From the NCBI GenBank assembly GCA_963841845.1, contig CAWJEG010000013.1, forward strand, positions 674,772 to 738,771: a DNA stretch of 64,000 nucleotides, in the 5' to 3' direction. Of the stretch, positions 39,618 through 48,322 are shown one piece after another. Every line of letters starts with the position of its first letter. Within the stretch, counting starts at the first letter, position 1. Position numbers and translations under genes: made by a program. The notes beneath the pieces were generated by a model that worked only from the letters and a program-made list of their open reading frames with translations, made no database searches and was not told where the DNA came from. The DNA comes from CAVVGZ01 sp963841845. GTDB lineage: Bacteria; Chloroflexota; Anaerolineae; Anaerolineales; Anaerolineaceae.

Positions 39618-40073
39618 TCACTTTTTGGCATATCCTCCCCATTTCACATCATTACCTCTTGTTTTAAACTCTGAGTACGCTTTTCCTTCTGAATCATAAA
39701 TAATGAGCTTTGCTGTTAATCGGTTTTCTAAAAGGTGTTCTGAAAGAACGGAACTTAATGGAATAGAAATTGCTTCTCCATCCTTGATCATCACGGGAAA
39801 TGGATCTCTTCCTTGCTCTGTATCAAATAAGGCGTTCTGAGGAACATTTTCCCAATGTGAATTGTCACCTGTCCCAATCACCGTTTCCATAGTCATAGTG
39901 GTGAGTGTAACAGGACGACGACCTGAGTTAGTTATTATCAATTGGACTCTCTCGACCCAATAGATATGTTCAAGGATGATAGAAAGTTTTTTCCTTTCTT
40001 TTCTGATTTCATGAATTAATAGGGCTGAAGATAAAATTGCTCCATACAAACCGATAAAATCGTTTACATCCAT
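39618..40073 (-). CDS. Hypothetical protein with N-terminal membrane anchor
   Basis: 151 residues. A single N-terminal helix (FIGLYGAILSSALLIHEI) is followed by a basic stretch (RKERKKLS) and a beta-rich domain (LIITNSGRRPVTLTTMTMET ... RLTAKLIIYDSEGKAYSEF). It resembles small island-borne proteins without assigned function. It reads opposite to the methylase pair and is separated from the PIN operon by about 125 bases. Confidence 0.55.
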   Translation of the reverse strand: MDVNDFIGLYGAILSSALLIHEIRKERKKLSIILEHIYWVERVQLIITNSGRRPVTLTTMTMETVIGTGDNSHWENVPQNALFDTEQGRDPFPVMIKDGEAISIPLSSVLSEHLLENRLTAKLIIYDSEGKAYSEFKTRGNDVKWGGYAKK

Positions 40074-40198
40074 AATTTCCTCCGAAAATTACCTTAACCA
40101 CCATCAATCACACCCCTCATAAGCACCTTATACCAGGTAAGCCAGGATCAAGGCTCACTAACCTACTTCAATGCCAGTCATATAAAGGTGAATCAATC

Positions 40199-40723
40199 CT
40201 AATAATTTATAAGGAATTCCGAAAAAGATACTGCAGGTAAAAGCCTCCCCCTACTACGCATAGCTCCCCAAATTACATTTCCCTCCTGTTCGGATATCAT
40301 CCCGCATTTATATGCCTCAACCATAATGTCGGAGGATGTAACATGTCGCAAACCAAATTCCTTAACATATGGCACAATATCAGACATATTATTACATCCT
40401 AATATTCCATTATTAAATTTCGCCAGGGTGATAGCTGCTGCTTCTCCATCACCAATTATTTTAAAACCTGCATCGGGGGATACTGTTAATTTGTAGAACA
40501 GTTTAGCCTCTGGCGTATTATAAATAATCTTTACAACCTGAATTTGTCCACTACTTACCAGACTCCTCATTTTTATTTTTAAAAAAGGAACCCTCACTAT
40601 TTCAGTGAGGCCTTGTTCAGGAAGCACGATCCTATTTCTATAGAGCTGTAATAATATGTTTTCCTTTCCAACCATAAGATAAGACGACAGGCAATCAGTA
40701 TCTAAAAAAAGCTGATCAGTCAT
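40199..40723 (-). CDS. PIN-domain protein, third gene of XRE-ImmA operon
   Basis: About 174 residues. LFLDTDCLSSYL gives the first PIN aspartate and GDGEAAAITLAKF the central acidic cluster. LGCNNMSDIVPYVKEFGLRHVTSSDIMVEAYK covers the last acidic residues of this fold (DUF3368-like). Predicted role: RNase toxin or effector. The ATG at 40723 overlaps the end of the ImmA/IrrE gene by 8 bases, so it is translationally coupled to it. Very little space separates the three genes. Confidence 0.7.
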   Translation of the reverse strand: MTDQLFLDTDCLSSYLMVGKENILLQLYRNRIVLPEQGLTEIVRVPFLKIKMRSLVSSGQIQVVKIIYNTPEAKLFYKLTVSPDAGFKIIGDGEAAAITLAKFNNGILGCNNMSDIVPYVKEFGLRHVTSSDIMVEAYKCGMISEQEGNVIWGAMRSRGRLLPAVSFSEFLINY

Positions 40724-41480
40724 ACTTCTCATCGTCATTGATATCTAAGTTATAAACTATGTCAGAACGGAATGCTTGTAATAAAAACTCCTCGTATTTC
40801 CCCTGAGATATAACCTCTTTTTGTTTTAGTTTTTCAACCATATCGATATAACTACCAGTTGTAAAATACTGTCTTTCCGTGGGAGTTGGTATGTATAACG
40901 TATCATCAAATCCCAATTTCCTTGCAGACTTAATCACATCAAATTTAAGTGAATTGATATCATCAATGGTTCGATACCCATCAGCCTTTAACCTATATAA
41001 AGTTGCATAACGAGACATGCCAAAATGCTGTTCAATTCTAACCAATTCCGATGTACTTATCGGCATATCTCTAGTCTTTTTAAAATTTCGCATGACGTAT
41101 CTCTCTAATGCTTCATAAGGTGCCAGGAAGAAGGATGCAAATGAATCAGCATTCCTCTCTTCATGATCCTTAACCCCATCGATATCTTTAGCGCAAATGA
41201 CATTGGTAAAATTTACTTGAAAATTCAAATGATACAACTCATGCGCAGCTGTAAATCTTTGACGGCCATAAGAAGTCTTGGAATTAATGGCAATCAGCTT
41301 GTCATCGGCACCTAATAGAGAACACATACCGCTAATCCTATCGGACATCGGGTAAAACACCATAGTCAGGTTAGCGAGACTATTTATTATAGAAAATACA
41401 TCGATGGGGGAATATGGATCCTCACCCAGCCTTTCCCGCAGAGTAACTGCATTTGCGTTTAATTCAATTCTCTCTTTCAA
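40716..41480 (-). CDS. ImmA/IrrE family metallopeptidase
   Basis: 254 residues. The zinc motif HELYH is at about residue 80 (RFTAAHELYHLNF) and a third ligand region (EERNADSFASFFLAP) lies near 108. This matches ImmA/IrrE (COG2856) proteases that cut XRE-type repressors in mobile elements and stress responses. It is 6 bases from the XRE gene upstream and overlaps the PIN gene downstream. Proteolysis of the XRE regulator would turn on the operon. Confidence 0.85.
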   Translation of the reverse strand: MKERIELNANAVTLRERLGEDPYSPIDVFSIINSLANLTMVFYPMSDRISGMCSLLGADDKLIAINSKTSYGRQRFTAAHELYHLNFQVNFTNVICAKDIDGVKDHEERNADSFASFFLAPYEALERYVMRNFKKTRDMPISTSELVRIEQHFGMSRYATLYRLKADGYRTIDDINSLKFDVIKSARKLGFDDTLYIPTPTERQYFTTGSYIDMVEKLKQKEVISQGKYEEFLLQAFRSDIVYNLDINDDEKYD

Positions 41481-41486
41481 TTAGCT

Positions 41487-41819
41487 TTACCCCATTAACA
41501 TCCTCATTTGTTTGATATTTAGGGCAATATTGTTAATCTCCGAAATAGCAATCAGGTCATCATTATCAATATTGCCTGATCGAAATGCAAAATTCAATGT
41601 TTCGTAGGATTCATCCTCACTAATCAAGTCTTTCGTCATAACACCAAATAGGTTACCCAGCCTTTGCAAAATATCTACACTGAACTGTCTTTCACCCCTT
41701 TCACATTTTGAGATATAACTCTGATCAACACCCAAATACTCTGCAACCTGTTCTTGACTCAACCCTGAATTTTCCCTTATCCTCTTTATTTTATTTCCGA
41801 TGTTAAACTTGCCCTCCAC
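41487..41819 (-). CDS. XRE-family transcriptional regulator
   Basis: 110 residues. A full N-terminal helix-turn-helix (IGNKIKRIRENSGLSQEQVAEYLGVDQSYISKCERGERQFSVDILQRLGNLFGV) is followed by a short C-terminal tail. It is the first gene of the three-gene unit and most likely represses it. It would be the substrate of the ImmA-like protease. Confidence 0.88.
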   Translation of the reverse strand: MEGKFNIGNKIKRIRENSGLSQEQVAEYLGVDQSYISKCERGERQFSVDILQRLGNLFGVMTKDLISEDESYETLNFAFRSGNIDNDDLIAISEINNIALNIKQMRMLMG

Positions 41820-41838
41820 CTTATGCTCCTCTCTTATA

Positions 41839-41874
41839 CCAGGTGTAAAAACTGATGTACAAACTGGTGTATTA
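41839..41874 (-). promoter_or_regulatory. Candidate operator of the XRE operon
   Basis: Just upstream of the XRE gene two similar boxes (CCAGGTGTAAA and ACTGGTGTATTA) lie about 24 bases apart in an AT-rich promoter region. XRE regulators often bind such paired boxes. Evidence is only the repetition and position. Confidence 0.3.
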
Positions 41875-42034
41875 ATTAGTATAACAAAGATTAGTCATAA
41901 ATACAATGTCTAACAACAGAAAAAATATGACAAACGGTTTCTCAAGACATATACAAATTTCTCTAACCAAACATCGAAAAACATAAAATGAGCCCACAAC
42001 TCGATGTTCCCAGCACCAGGAACGAAGTAGGATC

Positions 42035-42285
42035 ACTCTACTGGACCTCGAGCAATTATTCGATCTATGGGTTCAGCATTACGAGAAACTCACCCAGGAG
42101 GCACGGCAGAGATTTCCGCTGCAGCCGATATATTTTCTGGCGCCGATTGAGTGATAGGGTCACTGGTGGCGAATAACTCCGGAATTACGGTGCGATTTGC
42201 CCCAGAATCAGTGTGCGATTTACTCCGGAATGAGTGTGCGATTAGGTCCGGAATCATTGTGCGCTTTGCTCCGGATTGTGCACTC
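42035..42285 (+). mobile_element. Remnant of an IS21-like element end
   Basis: A short frame reads LDLEQLFDLWVQHYEKLTQ and ends in FLAPIE then stop, which looks like the C-terminus of a real protein. It is followed by five imperfect 22-23 bp repeats (consensus GTGTGCGATTTACTCCGGAAT) at 42166-42280 and a terminal TGTGCACTCACA. Arrays of such repeats are known from the ends of IS21-family elements. The rest of the element and its other end are absent. Family assignment is from memory of such ends and is uncertain. Confidence 0.5.
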
Positions 42286-42289
42286 ACAT

Positions 42290-42709
42290 AGGCTTGCATC
42301 AATCAAAATTTACCCCCTGCTTCTCAAAAACAAATCCGCATTGGTTATTTACAATTTGACTTTGGTTCCCTTTATACAATTGCAACTCGGTTATTTGCCA
42401 AGTTTATTGATCAAATCCAATGACTACCTGCTCAAGTTTTTTCTTTTTAAGGGTTTTCTGTTATTAATACTTTCTCACGAATCTCAATATCACCAAACAA
42501 CCACGCTTTTTCCGCCATCATAAAATACTCTGCAGTCAAGTAGAAAGTACCGCCAATCGAAAAGGGAGCCGACCACCATAGAGACATTCTTTACCAATCT
42601 CCCCAATTCGATGTGCATGATGTCCCCAGGAAGATATAAATTCAGATTGAAAGCCTTGTTGACAACTATTGATCGAAGTGGACAAATCATAATAGTCCCT
42701 GCTTTTCAT
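42290..42709 (-). pseudogene. NADAR-domain protein remnant
   Basis: Pieces in several frames line up with the NADAR family (ADP-ribose/NAD N-glycosidases): FISSWGHHAHRIGEIGKECL, then in another frame WWSAPFSIGGTFYLTAEYFM with MMAEKAWLFGDIEIREKVL, then QVVIGFDQ, KGNQSQIVNN, NADLFLRSRG and finally ILIDAS. The family order (FWGH ... GKxC ... PSPF ... TAEHxMMAEKA ... LFGD ... GFD ... LVEASP) is kept. Frame changes fall near 42580, 42455 and 42395, stops interrupt it, and the last motif is cut by the IS21-like end. NADAR proteins are linked to reversal of DNA ADP-ribosylation and to phage defence, which suits this island. Confidence 0.65.
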
Positions 42710-42833
42710 TTCAAATTTCCTTCCTGCTTATGTTGAAGTTAAGGGGTATTAGCAATTACATCTGATCCAAGCATTCTGTCAGAATAAATTACATATAGTT
42801 TAGAATAACCAAATCCAAAATTGACTCATTACC

Positions 42834-43142
42834 TCATGGATATTTTTTCAATAATTCTTTTGCCTTCGTGATGGTGGCATAATCTAACCGACCGGATTTT
42901 GTGATATCTAACAACACCTCTTTAGCATGCTCTGATTTGATGAGATTTCTAGAATTTGTTACCCTGGTCATGGAAGCTTTTTCTGTGTAATTTTCTCTCC
43001 TCATCAGAAGTTCTACAAGATCAGTATTGGATTGACTAGCATCTCGAAAATTCTCAAAGTATTTTACAAAACACCCTTTTCCAATGGATTGTATGGCACG
43101 TTCTATTTGATGACTATTCATATTACCTCCAGCGTTATCCAT
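42834..43142 (-). CDS. Hypothetical protein, partner of the next gene
   Basis: About 95-102 residues, charged and helical (SHQIERAIQSIGKGCFVKYFENFRD ... LDYATITKAKELLKKYP). The ATG at 43121 is an alternative start. It lies 24 bases after the 340-residue gene and reads the same way, so they probably form a two-gene unit. No domain recognised. Confidence 0.5.
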   Translation of the reverse strand: MDNAGGNMNSHQIERAIQSIGKGCFVKYFENFRDASQSNTDLVELLMRRENYTEKASMTRVTNSRNLIKSEHAKEVLLDITKSGRLDYATITKAKELLKKYP

Positions 43143-43166
43143 ATATTTTCATTTATTCCAAATCAT

Positions 43167-44189
43167 CTAATTGTTTTCAAGAACTTGATGGTACCAATGA
43201 TCAAAACTCTGTCTTTGTTTTTCATACCATTGGCTTGAGAAATAATACAAATCATTACCAATTTTCCAATATTTCTTATAATATCGTTTGTATCGCCTTT
43301 TATCCAATTTTCCTTGATTGATCTTTCGAAGAAGTGGAAAATTTGTATTGAATTGTTTTTTACAGTATGCTTGTGACAATAATTTTTCAATCATGATTTC
43401 ATCAATCTGATTTTTCTCAATCAAATCCATCATACAATCCTGTACATGCTGACCAATTTTCTTGCCGACATTTTTGTCTTCAATGGATAATTTTATAGCC
43501 TGCGGACTATTACCCAGAGGATTTATATGGTATTCCCGGGGTTCATTCTCGAACATTTTCCATAACTGGACACTACGTAAAAATAATTCATTCGTATCCG
43601 CAATCTCCCCCGTAATACCCATCGTGGGTATCAGAATAGATGAATTAAATTCTTCATTGGTTACGATTTGGAAATCTGGATTGAGTTCATGTTGATTAAA
43701 TACTTTGTTTACCCGCTCAATATTCTCTTGTAAGGGTATAAATAAGGTTTGTTTACTCATTTTGGGCGTGATAAAGTAGAAAACAGCAGGTGAATTATCA
43801 TTGAAATAGGATAAGTAGAGGAAGTATGATCGGATGAATTTTTTCAAGACTCGGGAGATCGTTTTTTCTTTCGATCCATAATTTAACCCATTCTCGTGGA
43901 ATGCGACGTCCACAAAATGATAGATACGTTCATCTTTAACTGAATCAAGCGAAAATCCAACCACATCAATTTCTGCTTGTTGCAATAACTGGCTGATAGA
44001 ATTGTTTTTTTGAAAAATATCTAAGGCGGTATCTTTGAATTCATTTTCGATATCAATTTTTATCGGCTCTAAATCAACTATCTCGGCTTGCCATCTTGGA
44101 GACAATTTCCAATTCATTTGTACAATCTGACATTGTTTAACATGTCGTAACCAAGAATAAATAAGTGATTCACCAATTTCAATTTTCAT
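43167..44189 (-). CDS. Hypothetical protein, possible PD-(D/E)XK-type nuclease
   Basis: About 340 residues from the ATG at 44189 (MKIEIGESLIYSWLRHV). Residues about 55-130 read QQAEIDVVGFS ... IYHFVDVAFHENGLNYG followed by KEKTISRVLKKFIRSYF. The acidic-hydrophobic strand pair followed by a lysine-rich helix is reminiscent of restriction-type nuclease cores, but the motif is not canonical. The C-terminal 60 residues are very basic and aromatic (KRRYKRYYKKYWK). Position in a defence island with a small partner gene suggests a defence role, which is inference. Confidence 0.55.
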   Translation of the reverse strand: MKIEIGESLIYSWLRHVKQCQIVQMNWKLSPRWQAEIVDLEPIKIDIENEFKDTALDIFQKNNSISQLLQQAEIDVVGFSLDSVKDERIYHFVDVAFHENGLNYGSKEKTISRVLKKFIRSYFLYLSYFNDNSPAVFYFITPKMSKQTLFIPLQENIERVNKVFNQHELNPDFQIVTNEEFNSSILIPTMGITGEIADTNELFLRSVQLWKMFENEPREYHINPLGNSPQAIKLSIEDKNVGKKIGQHVQDCMMDLIEKNQIDEIMIEKLLSQAYCKKQFNTNFPLLRKINQGKLDKRRYKRYYKKYWKIGNDLYYFSSQWYEKQRQSFDHWYHQVLENN

Positions 44190-44250
44190 ATCCACCTCGG
44201 TTTTCAGAAATAGTTGGTTACAGTACTCAGCTAACATTTACAGCCATTTT

Positions 44251-44415
44251 TTATGCTACTTTCAGTCCAAGTTGTTTACCAGGAAAATTATTGGCAATGA
44301 TAAATTTTTCCAATAATTCAGAACCAATCATTGCATATCTTTTATCTTCAAAAAGTTCTTGCTCTAATGGAAGTGGAAGCACTCCACAATGCAAATCAAA
44401 ATCAATGCCACCCAT
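44251..44415 (-). CDS. Small or truncated hypothetical protein
   Basis: A 54-residue frame ending in IIANNFPGKQLGLKVA, with IDFDLHCGVLPLPLEQELF near its start. A GTG four codons earlier is possible, then a stop closes the frame. The text looks protein-like and lies 62 bases upstream of the previous gene. It may be the intact end of a longer lost protein. Low certainty. Confidence 0.3.
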   Translation of the reverse strand: MGGIDFDLHCGVLPLPLEQELFEDKRYAMIGSELLEKFIIANNFPGKQLGLKVA

Positions 44416-44857
44416 ACGTCGGTGTAACACTCTTTCTGTAAATTATTGAACCTTAACAAATTGGTGAGACAGAGGTAATGTCGCCTATCAAGCTAATTAG
44501 TTATATTATGGCACAACAAATACTATATCGTTTGCGGTTTTGAAAAAAAACGATTAGGGACGAATAAGAGAATAAGGGATTACGGAGCGCGGTAGCCGGC
44601 CAGCGGCATATTGGTCCGGCGGGCGAGGGGTGCGAGGACAAAGCAAAGCAAAACGAAGCGCAGGCATAGGTGTAGCTGGACCGGAGGGTGAGAGAATAGG
44701 TATTATTGTTAGTAAACTTGGTTTAAAGGGGTTGTAAAAAATAACGAATCTGCTAAGATTGAAGAGAAATGAATTTCAGAACTTTAATAATTTAATAGCT
44801 TAGTGGCAAGAGTGGGATTATTGTAATAATCTGGATGCTCACAAGCAGGGGACAATA
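44416..44857. other. Non-coding stretch with GC-rich insert
   Basis: About 440 bases without a supported gene. AT-rich DNA is interrupted at about 44580-44700 by a GC-rich segment (GCCGGCCAGCGGCATATTGG and neighbours) of different composition. I recognise nothing in it. It separates the defence genes from the presumed attachment site. Confidence 0.4.
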
Positions 44858-44879
44858 AAACCCCCGGTTGTGGGGGTTT
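44858..44879. terminator. Hairpin terminator beside the tRNA fragment
   Basis: A perfect stem AAACCCCC / GGGGGTTT with a short GGTTGT loop and A/T runs on both sides, so it could terminate in either direction. Confidence 0.75.
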
Positions 44880-44888
44880 AAAATATGT

Positions 44889-44930
44889 GGCGAGAGTGAG
44901 ATTTGAACTCACGACCAAGGGCTTATGAGT
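44889..44930 (-). other. tRNA-Met/Ile(CAU) 3'-half, likely integration attachment site
   Basis: In the minus direction the sequence reads from the anticodon loop (CTCATAA, anticodon CAT) through the T arm (GTGAG-TTCAAAT-CTCAC) to the acceptor strand TCTCGCC and discriminator A. No 5' half is present: the tRNA stops where the integrase gene stops. Tyrosine integrases usually target tRNA 3' halves, so this is the expected scar or att site of an integrated element. Confidence 0.75.
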
Positions 44931-45497
44931 TCACTGTTTGTGACGAACAGGGGACAACGTGTCCTCTGCTTGTGGGATTTCTTTTGTAAGCCAGGTGTTT
45001 TTGTCATGGGCTGCCTGTAATTCTTCGGGGGAAAGTACGCCGTAAATATCACTTGTGACCTGAATTGAGAAATGGCCAGCAATCTGCGACACGATTGAAA
45101 GGTTCAAGCCGTTGGAGATCATACCCCTGATGGCTCCATGCCTCCAGTTGTGGGGATTAAAACCTTTGCTTACATTGGCTAATTTAGCCAGGCGTTTAAT
45201 GACTTGATAAATTCCGGATTCGGTCAAACCACGCCAGCCGGCCCCTTCACCCCCACGTTTCAATCCAATAAATAAATGGTCATCCTGGATAGATAAACGA
45301 CCTTGTAAATAATCGGCTATTGCCCTGGTTGTGATTGGGGAAAAGAATATATATCGGCTTTTATGGTTACCACCCCGGCCTTTCTCGTGGACAACAGCGC
45401 GGTGATTAGGTAGATCAACATCGGATAATGTAAGATTAGCAATCCCCCCCACCCTTACGGCAGAATCTGCAAGGATTGGGTCAGGAAACCTGACATG
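44931..45497 (-). pseudogene. Tyrosine integrase, C-terminal catalytic domain only
   Basis: The frame is open to a stop at 45498 and begins in the middle of the protein: FPDPILADSAVRVGGIANLTL holds the first catalytic Arg. HNWRHGAIR gives the HxxR box, AGHFS the second His and TSDIYG the tyrosine. The catalytic set is complete, but the N-terminal DNA-binding half and a start codon are missing. It ends exactly against the tRNA 3'-half. Probably the disabled integrase of the element that brought in the defence island. Confidence 0.75.
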
Positions 45498-45532
45498 TCA
45501 TTCAGCCACCTGCCAAGACAGGCACAGAGGGC

Positions 45533-45643
45533 AAGCAGGAAATCCCACCTTGCCAGATCGCCCCCACCGATCGCGGGATTGATTGGCTAGTTTACGAACT
45601 GTACAGCCTGACGGATGAGGGGCTCAAGATTGTGGGGCGGTAG
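45533..45643 (+). pseudogene. C-terminal scrap of a restriction-modification protein (copy A)
   Basis: A frame ending QIAPTDRGIDWLVYELYSLT and DEGLKIVGR then stop. The motif DREID-LVYELYGLT-EE matches what I recall of the very end of large Eco57I-like or type I methylase/restriction proteins. The rest of the gene is gone. A diverged second scrap lies at 48217-48309. Confidence 0.6.
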
Positions 45644-45655
45644 GGAAGGATTTTG

Positions 45656-45716
45656 TTGGGTAGAATGTTATTCTGTCTGCTATCTGGATAGATTTCCCTG
45701 CCCACATTCTACCCAA
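45656..45716. repeat. 61 bp element with 13 bp inverted ends, orientation 1
   Basis: TTGGGTAGAATGT and its perfect reverse complement ACATTCTACCCAA enclose a 35-base core that begins TATTCTGTCTGC and ends CCCTGCCC. The same 61 bp recur at 48323-48383 with the core exactly reverse-complemented, whereas surrounding sequence is in direct orientation. Confidence 0.9.
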
Positions 45717-46055
45717 AGTCATGCTTGATCTCGTTGGGTTTCGGAAGGTGAAATTGAAATCGCATTTTCGGTCCCCGTCCATCCTCAACCCAACCTACGC
45801 TACTAGATTCGGAAAACGATCGGCTCTCGTTGATATTCAGGTTGGTGTTTTCAATTAATTTATTTATAAAAACTTTGGATTAGGCATGACTTTTCATGCT
45901 TCACAATGTCTTGCACACTATTTTACACGAGGTAATTCCTTTTCAATTAAACAAAAAGTTCCTCCAAAAAATTATTCGGGAGGAACAATTTTTATCAATT
46001 TTTCAATCAGAGCAGGAAGTTTATTTCGCAAAGTATCCCAAACCGGTAGATATTG
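45717..46055. other. Flank of the 61 bp element and non-coding DNA
   Basis: The first ~85 bases are a direct repeat of the segment at 48384-48463 (GTTGGGTTTCGG, GCATTTTCGGTCCCC, CATCCTCAACCCAACCT). They include an unoccupied version of the IS110 target at 45787-45796. The remainder, to the nucleotidyltransferase gene, is AT-rich without a convincing gene. A 69-codon frame at 45896 is possible but unsupported. Confidence 0.6.
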
Positions 46056-46370
46056 TCACGCGACATGGATCACCCGTGCTGATTCGAGGATGGCTTTTCG
46101 CCTGAGATAATTTCGGCTGGTTTCCAGGCCCCTTTTGCTGATCAAATCCACATCGCGGTTAAAAATCTGTTTTAGTTCATCCTGCATATGAACCATGTCA
46201 AAGAGAGTTACATTGGTCCCGGGCGCAAAAGAAACAATCACGTCCACGTCACTGTCAGGCCTGAAATCGGCGCGTAACGCTGAACCGAAGATTGAAAACT
46301 CAGAGACATTCCAGCGTTTGCAAAAATCGGCTACTTTCTTACGGGGGATGGTGAAACGTTGTTTGTTCAT
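46056..46370 (-). CDS. MNT-type minimal nucleotidyltransferase
   Basis: 104 residues from MNKQRFTIPRKK. FSIFGSALRADFRPDSDVDVIVSF contains the GS-x(n)-DxD signature of minimal nucleotidyltransferases (MNT, NTP_transf_2), and RDVDLISKRGLE the third acidic strand. These usually act as antitoxins that modify a HEPN toxin. No HEPN gene is adjacent, so it is an orphan or its partner is lost. Confidence 0.85.
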   Translation of the reverse strand: MNKQRFTIPRKKVADFCKRWNVSEFSIFGSALRADFRPDSDVDVIVSFAPGTNVTLFDMVHMQDELKQIFNRDVDLISKRGLETSRNYLRRKAILESARVIHVA

Positions 46371-46808
46371 CAATGCCTTACAATAATAATTATAACATGG
46401 CAGCACATGGAGTTGTTGGGTTGAGGATGGTGGTATTGACCTGCTATTTCCGGTACCTCATGACTATGTTAGCTGGATATTGGCGAGATCCTTCGACTCT
46501 TTATTTTTGTATGCATTATGCTGTCTTTAACCGTCTCACCCCAAATGGGGCGGCTGCGCCAGGGATGACATAAGAAAACTGCCAAATGCCATGGAGGGAA
46601 GGTAAGAGCAAATGGAAAAACTGATGGGCTCCCCAAAGGGACCAGCCCTGCCAATATCCTGCCAAAATAATGCAGGACCTCGGCGGGTCGAAAAGGACTA
46701 GCTTTGCGTCGTCCTAAAAAGGACTAGCTTTGCGTCGTAGAACCGCATCTACAGGTAAAATTATGAGTTAGAGACCCACCTCACCATAAAAAATGGAGGA
46801 TACCGAAT
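46371..46808. repeat. Non-coding gap with a tandem GCTTTGCGTCGT repeat
   Basis: No supported gene. At 46691-46740 a ~25 bp unit (AAAAGGACTAGCTTTGCGTC plus GT) occurs twice in tandem. Its reverse complement is seen at 36446-36496 and looser relatives at 54640-54800, making it part of a dispersed repeat family. Confidence 0.65.
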
Positions 46809-48189
46809 ATGGGAAAATCAGAACCCCTGATGGTTTACCAAATCAAGGTTACGCTCAATGCGATCAGCCCGCCGGTATGGCGGCGCATCCTGGTGGCAGA
46901 TAAAATCACCCTGCTCGATCTGCATCATGCAATCCAGGATGTGTTTGGATGGATGGACTATCACCTGCACGAGTTTACCATCCGCGGTCTTACATATGGA
47001 GACCCGGCTAACGATGAGTGGGACGAGCTTGACATCAAAGACGAAACAAAATTTCCACTGCGGAAATTTAATTTCAGGCAGGGAACCCGCTTCACGTATC
47101 AATACGACTTTGGCGACAGCTGGAACCATACCCTGGTGGTGGAAAAAATCCTGCCGTTTGAAAAAGGGATGGCGCTGCCGCAGTGCATCAAGGGCGTGCG
47201 GGCCTGTCCGCCCGAAGATGTGGGCGGTCCATGGGGATATTCAGATTTTTTGGAAGCGATTAAAGACCCGCACCACGAAGAGCATGATCGATACCTGGAA
47301 TGGATCGGGGGAGAATTTGACCCGGATGCATTTGATCTTGAAGGGGTTAACAATCGGCTGCGCCAGCGGTCGAAACCAAATTGGTCGGAGAGCCCATCGT
47401 TTTCAATAAAAAATATCGATTCAATTGAACCAACCCGGCTGGCAATGCTTCTCACGACAGAAAACGCTGATGCAGCGCAGAGACTGCCGCTCCGCCAGGA
47501 TGTGATCACTTTTTTGAACTATTTGAAAGACCAATAAAGTAACCGGAACCAGTTCCACCGGGAACCTGCCGCGCAAGGCCATTGAAGGGGTCACCCCGCT
47601 TTTTGTAAATCCCCCGCCATTGAGAACAAAAATTAATGATATGGTCTTCAGTTACCGCACCGAGGATGATGTCTGGCCGCTTTATTTCATTCACGTGCTG
47701 GCACAAGGTACCGGGCTGATCAGCGGGGGACCTGGCCGCAGATGGAAATTGACCCCCTTTGGAGAGAATTTTCTAACCTTTCCCGCAATAAACCAGGTCT
47801 GGTATTTATTTTATACCTGGTGGCACCGGGTTAACTGGATGATTGCCTATCCTTATGATTTTTTGGGCGATGACCTGCCGGGAGATTTTGTCCAGGCAGC
47901 GATTTTCTTTCTCAGTACCCTGCCGGTTGACCAGCCCCAAATCTTCGAGCCATTTACCGATCAGCTGATCAAGGCAATGGGATGGATGGATCCGGATTCG
48001 GATTCCGATGACATCTTGAGTGATTTCCGGGAAGTCATCCAGAATATATTGATCAACCCGCTGGAAGATTTTGGTGTTCTTTCAACGACTCGTGAGAAAG
48101 TGAACGGCCATTTTCCCGGTAAGAAAGTATTAAGGACATTCACCCTGTCGGGTTTTGGGGTTGCCATGCTTGAAGCGGTTCGAGGATAA
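46809..48189 (+). CDS. Plasmid pRiA4b ORF-3-like protein (frameshifted)
   Basis: Two frames make one protein of about 460 residues. The N-terminal PRiA4_ORF3 domain reads YQIKVTLNAISPPVWRRILV, LHHAIQDVFGWMDYHLHEF and YDFGDSWNHTLVVEKI. The C-terminal part reads VTGTSSTGNLPRKAIEGVTP followed by SYRTEDDVWPLYFIHVLAQG, the normal continuation in long members of this family. An extra base near 47535 produces the stop. The family is frequent on plasmids and islands; its function is not known. The gene is flanked by the two copies of the duplicated segment. Confidence 0.75.
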
Positions 48190-48216
48190 TTCCAGCGCCA
48201 GGCAAAACCAGCCCGC

Positions 48217-48309
48217 CAGATCGCCGCCGCCGACCGCGAGATTGATCAGCTGGTGTAATCGCCCTACAGCTTGACAGACGAAGGACCCGAGATTGTGAAG
48301 CGGTCGGGA
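48217..48309 (+). pseudogene. C-terminal scrap of a restriction-modification protein (copy B)
   Basis: Reads QIAAADREIDQLV, stop, then YSLTDEGPEIVKRS. It is the diverged counterpart of the scrap at 45533-45643 and is followed by the same downstream sequence. It is not a functional gene. Confidence 0.6.
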
Positions 48310-48322
48310 AGGTTTTTGCAGG

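Noticed and set aside
42166..42280. Regular 22-23 bp repeats that resemble a small CRISPR array
   Set aside because: The units abut with no unique spacers and vary among themselves; they fit terminal repeats of an IS21-like element better. No cas gene is near.
42490..42690. A 66-codon minus-strand frame taken alone
   Set aside because: It is the wrong frame across the NADAR remnant; the motif-bearing pieces lie in the neighbouring frames.
45896..46105. A 69-codon plus-strand frame before the MNT gene
   Set aside because: It overlaps the 3' end of the convergent MNT gene, has no ribosome site and no recognisable motif.
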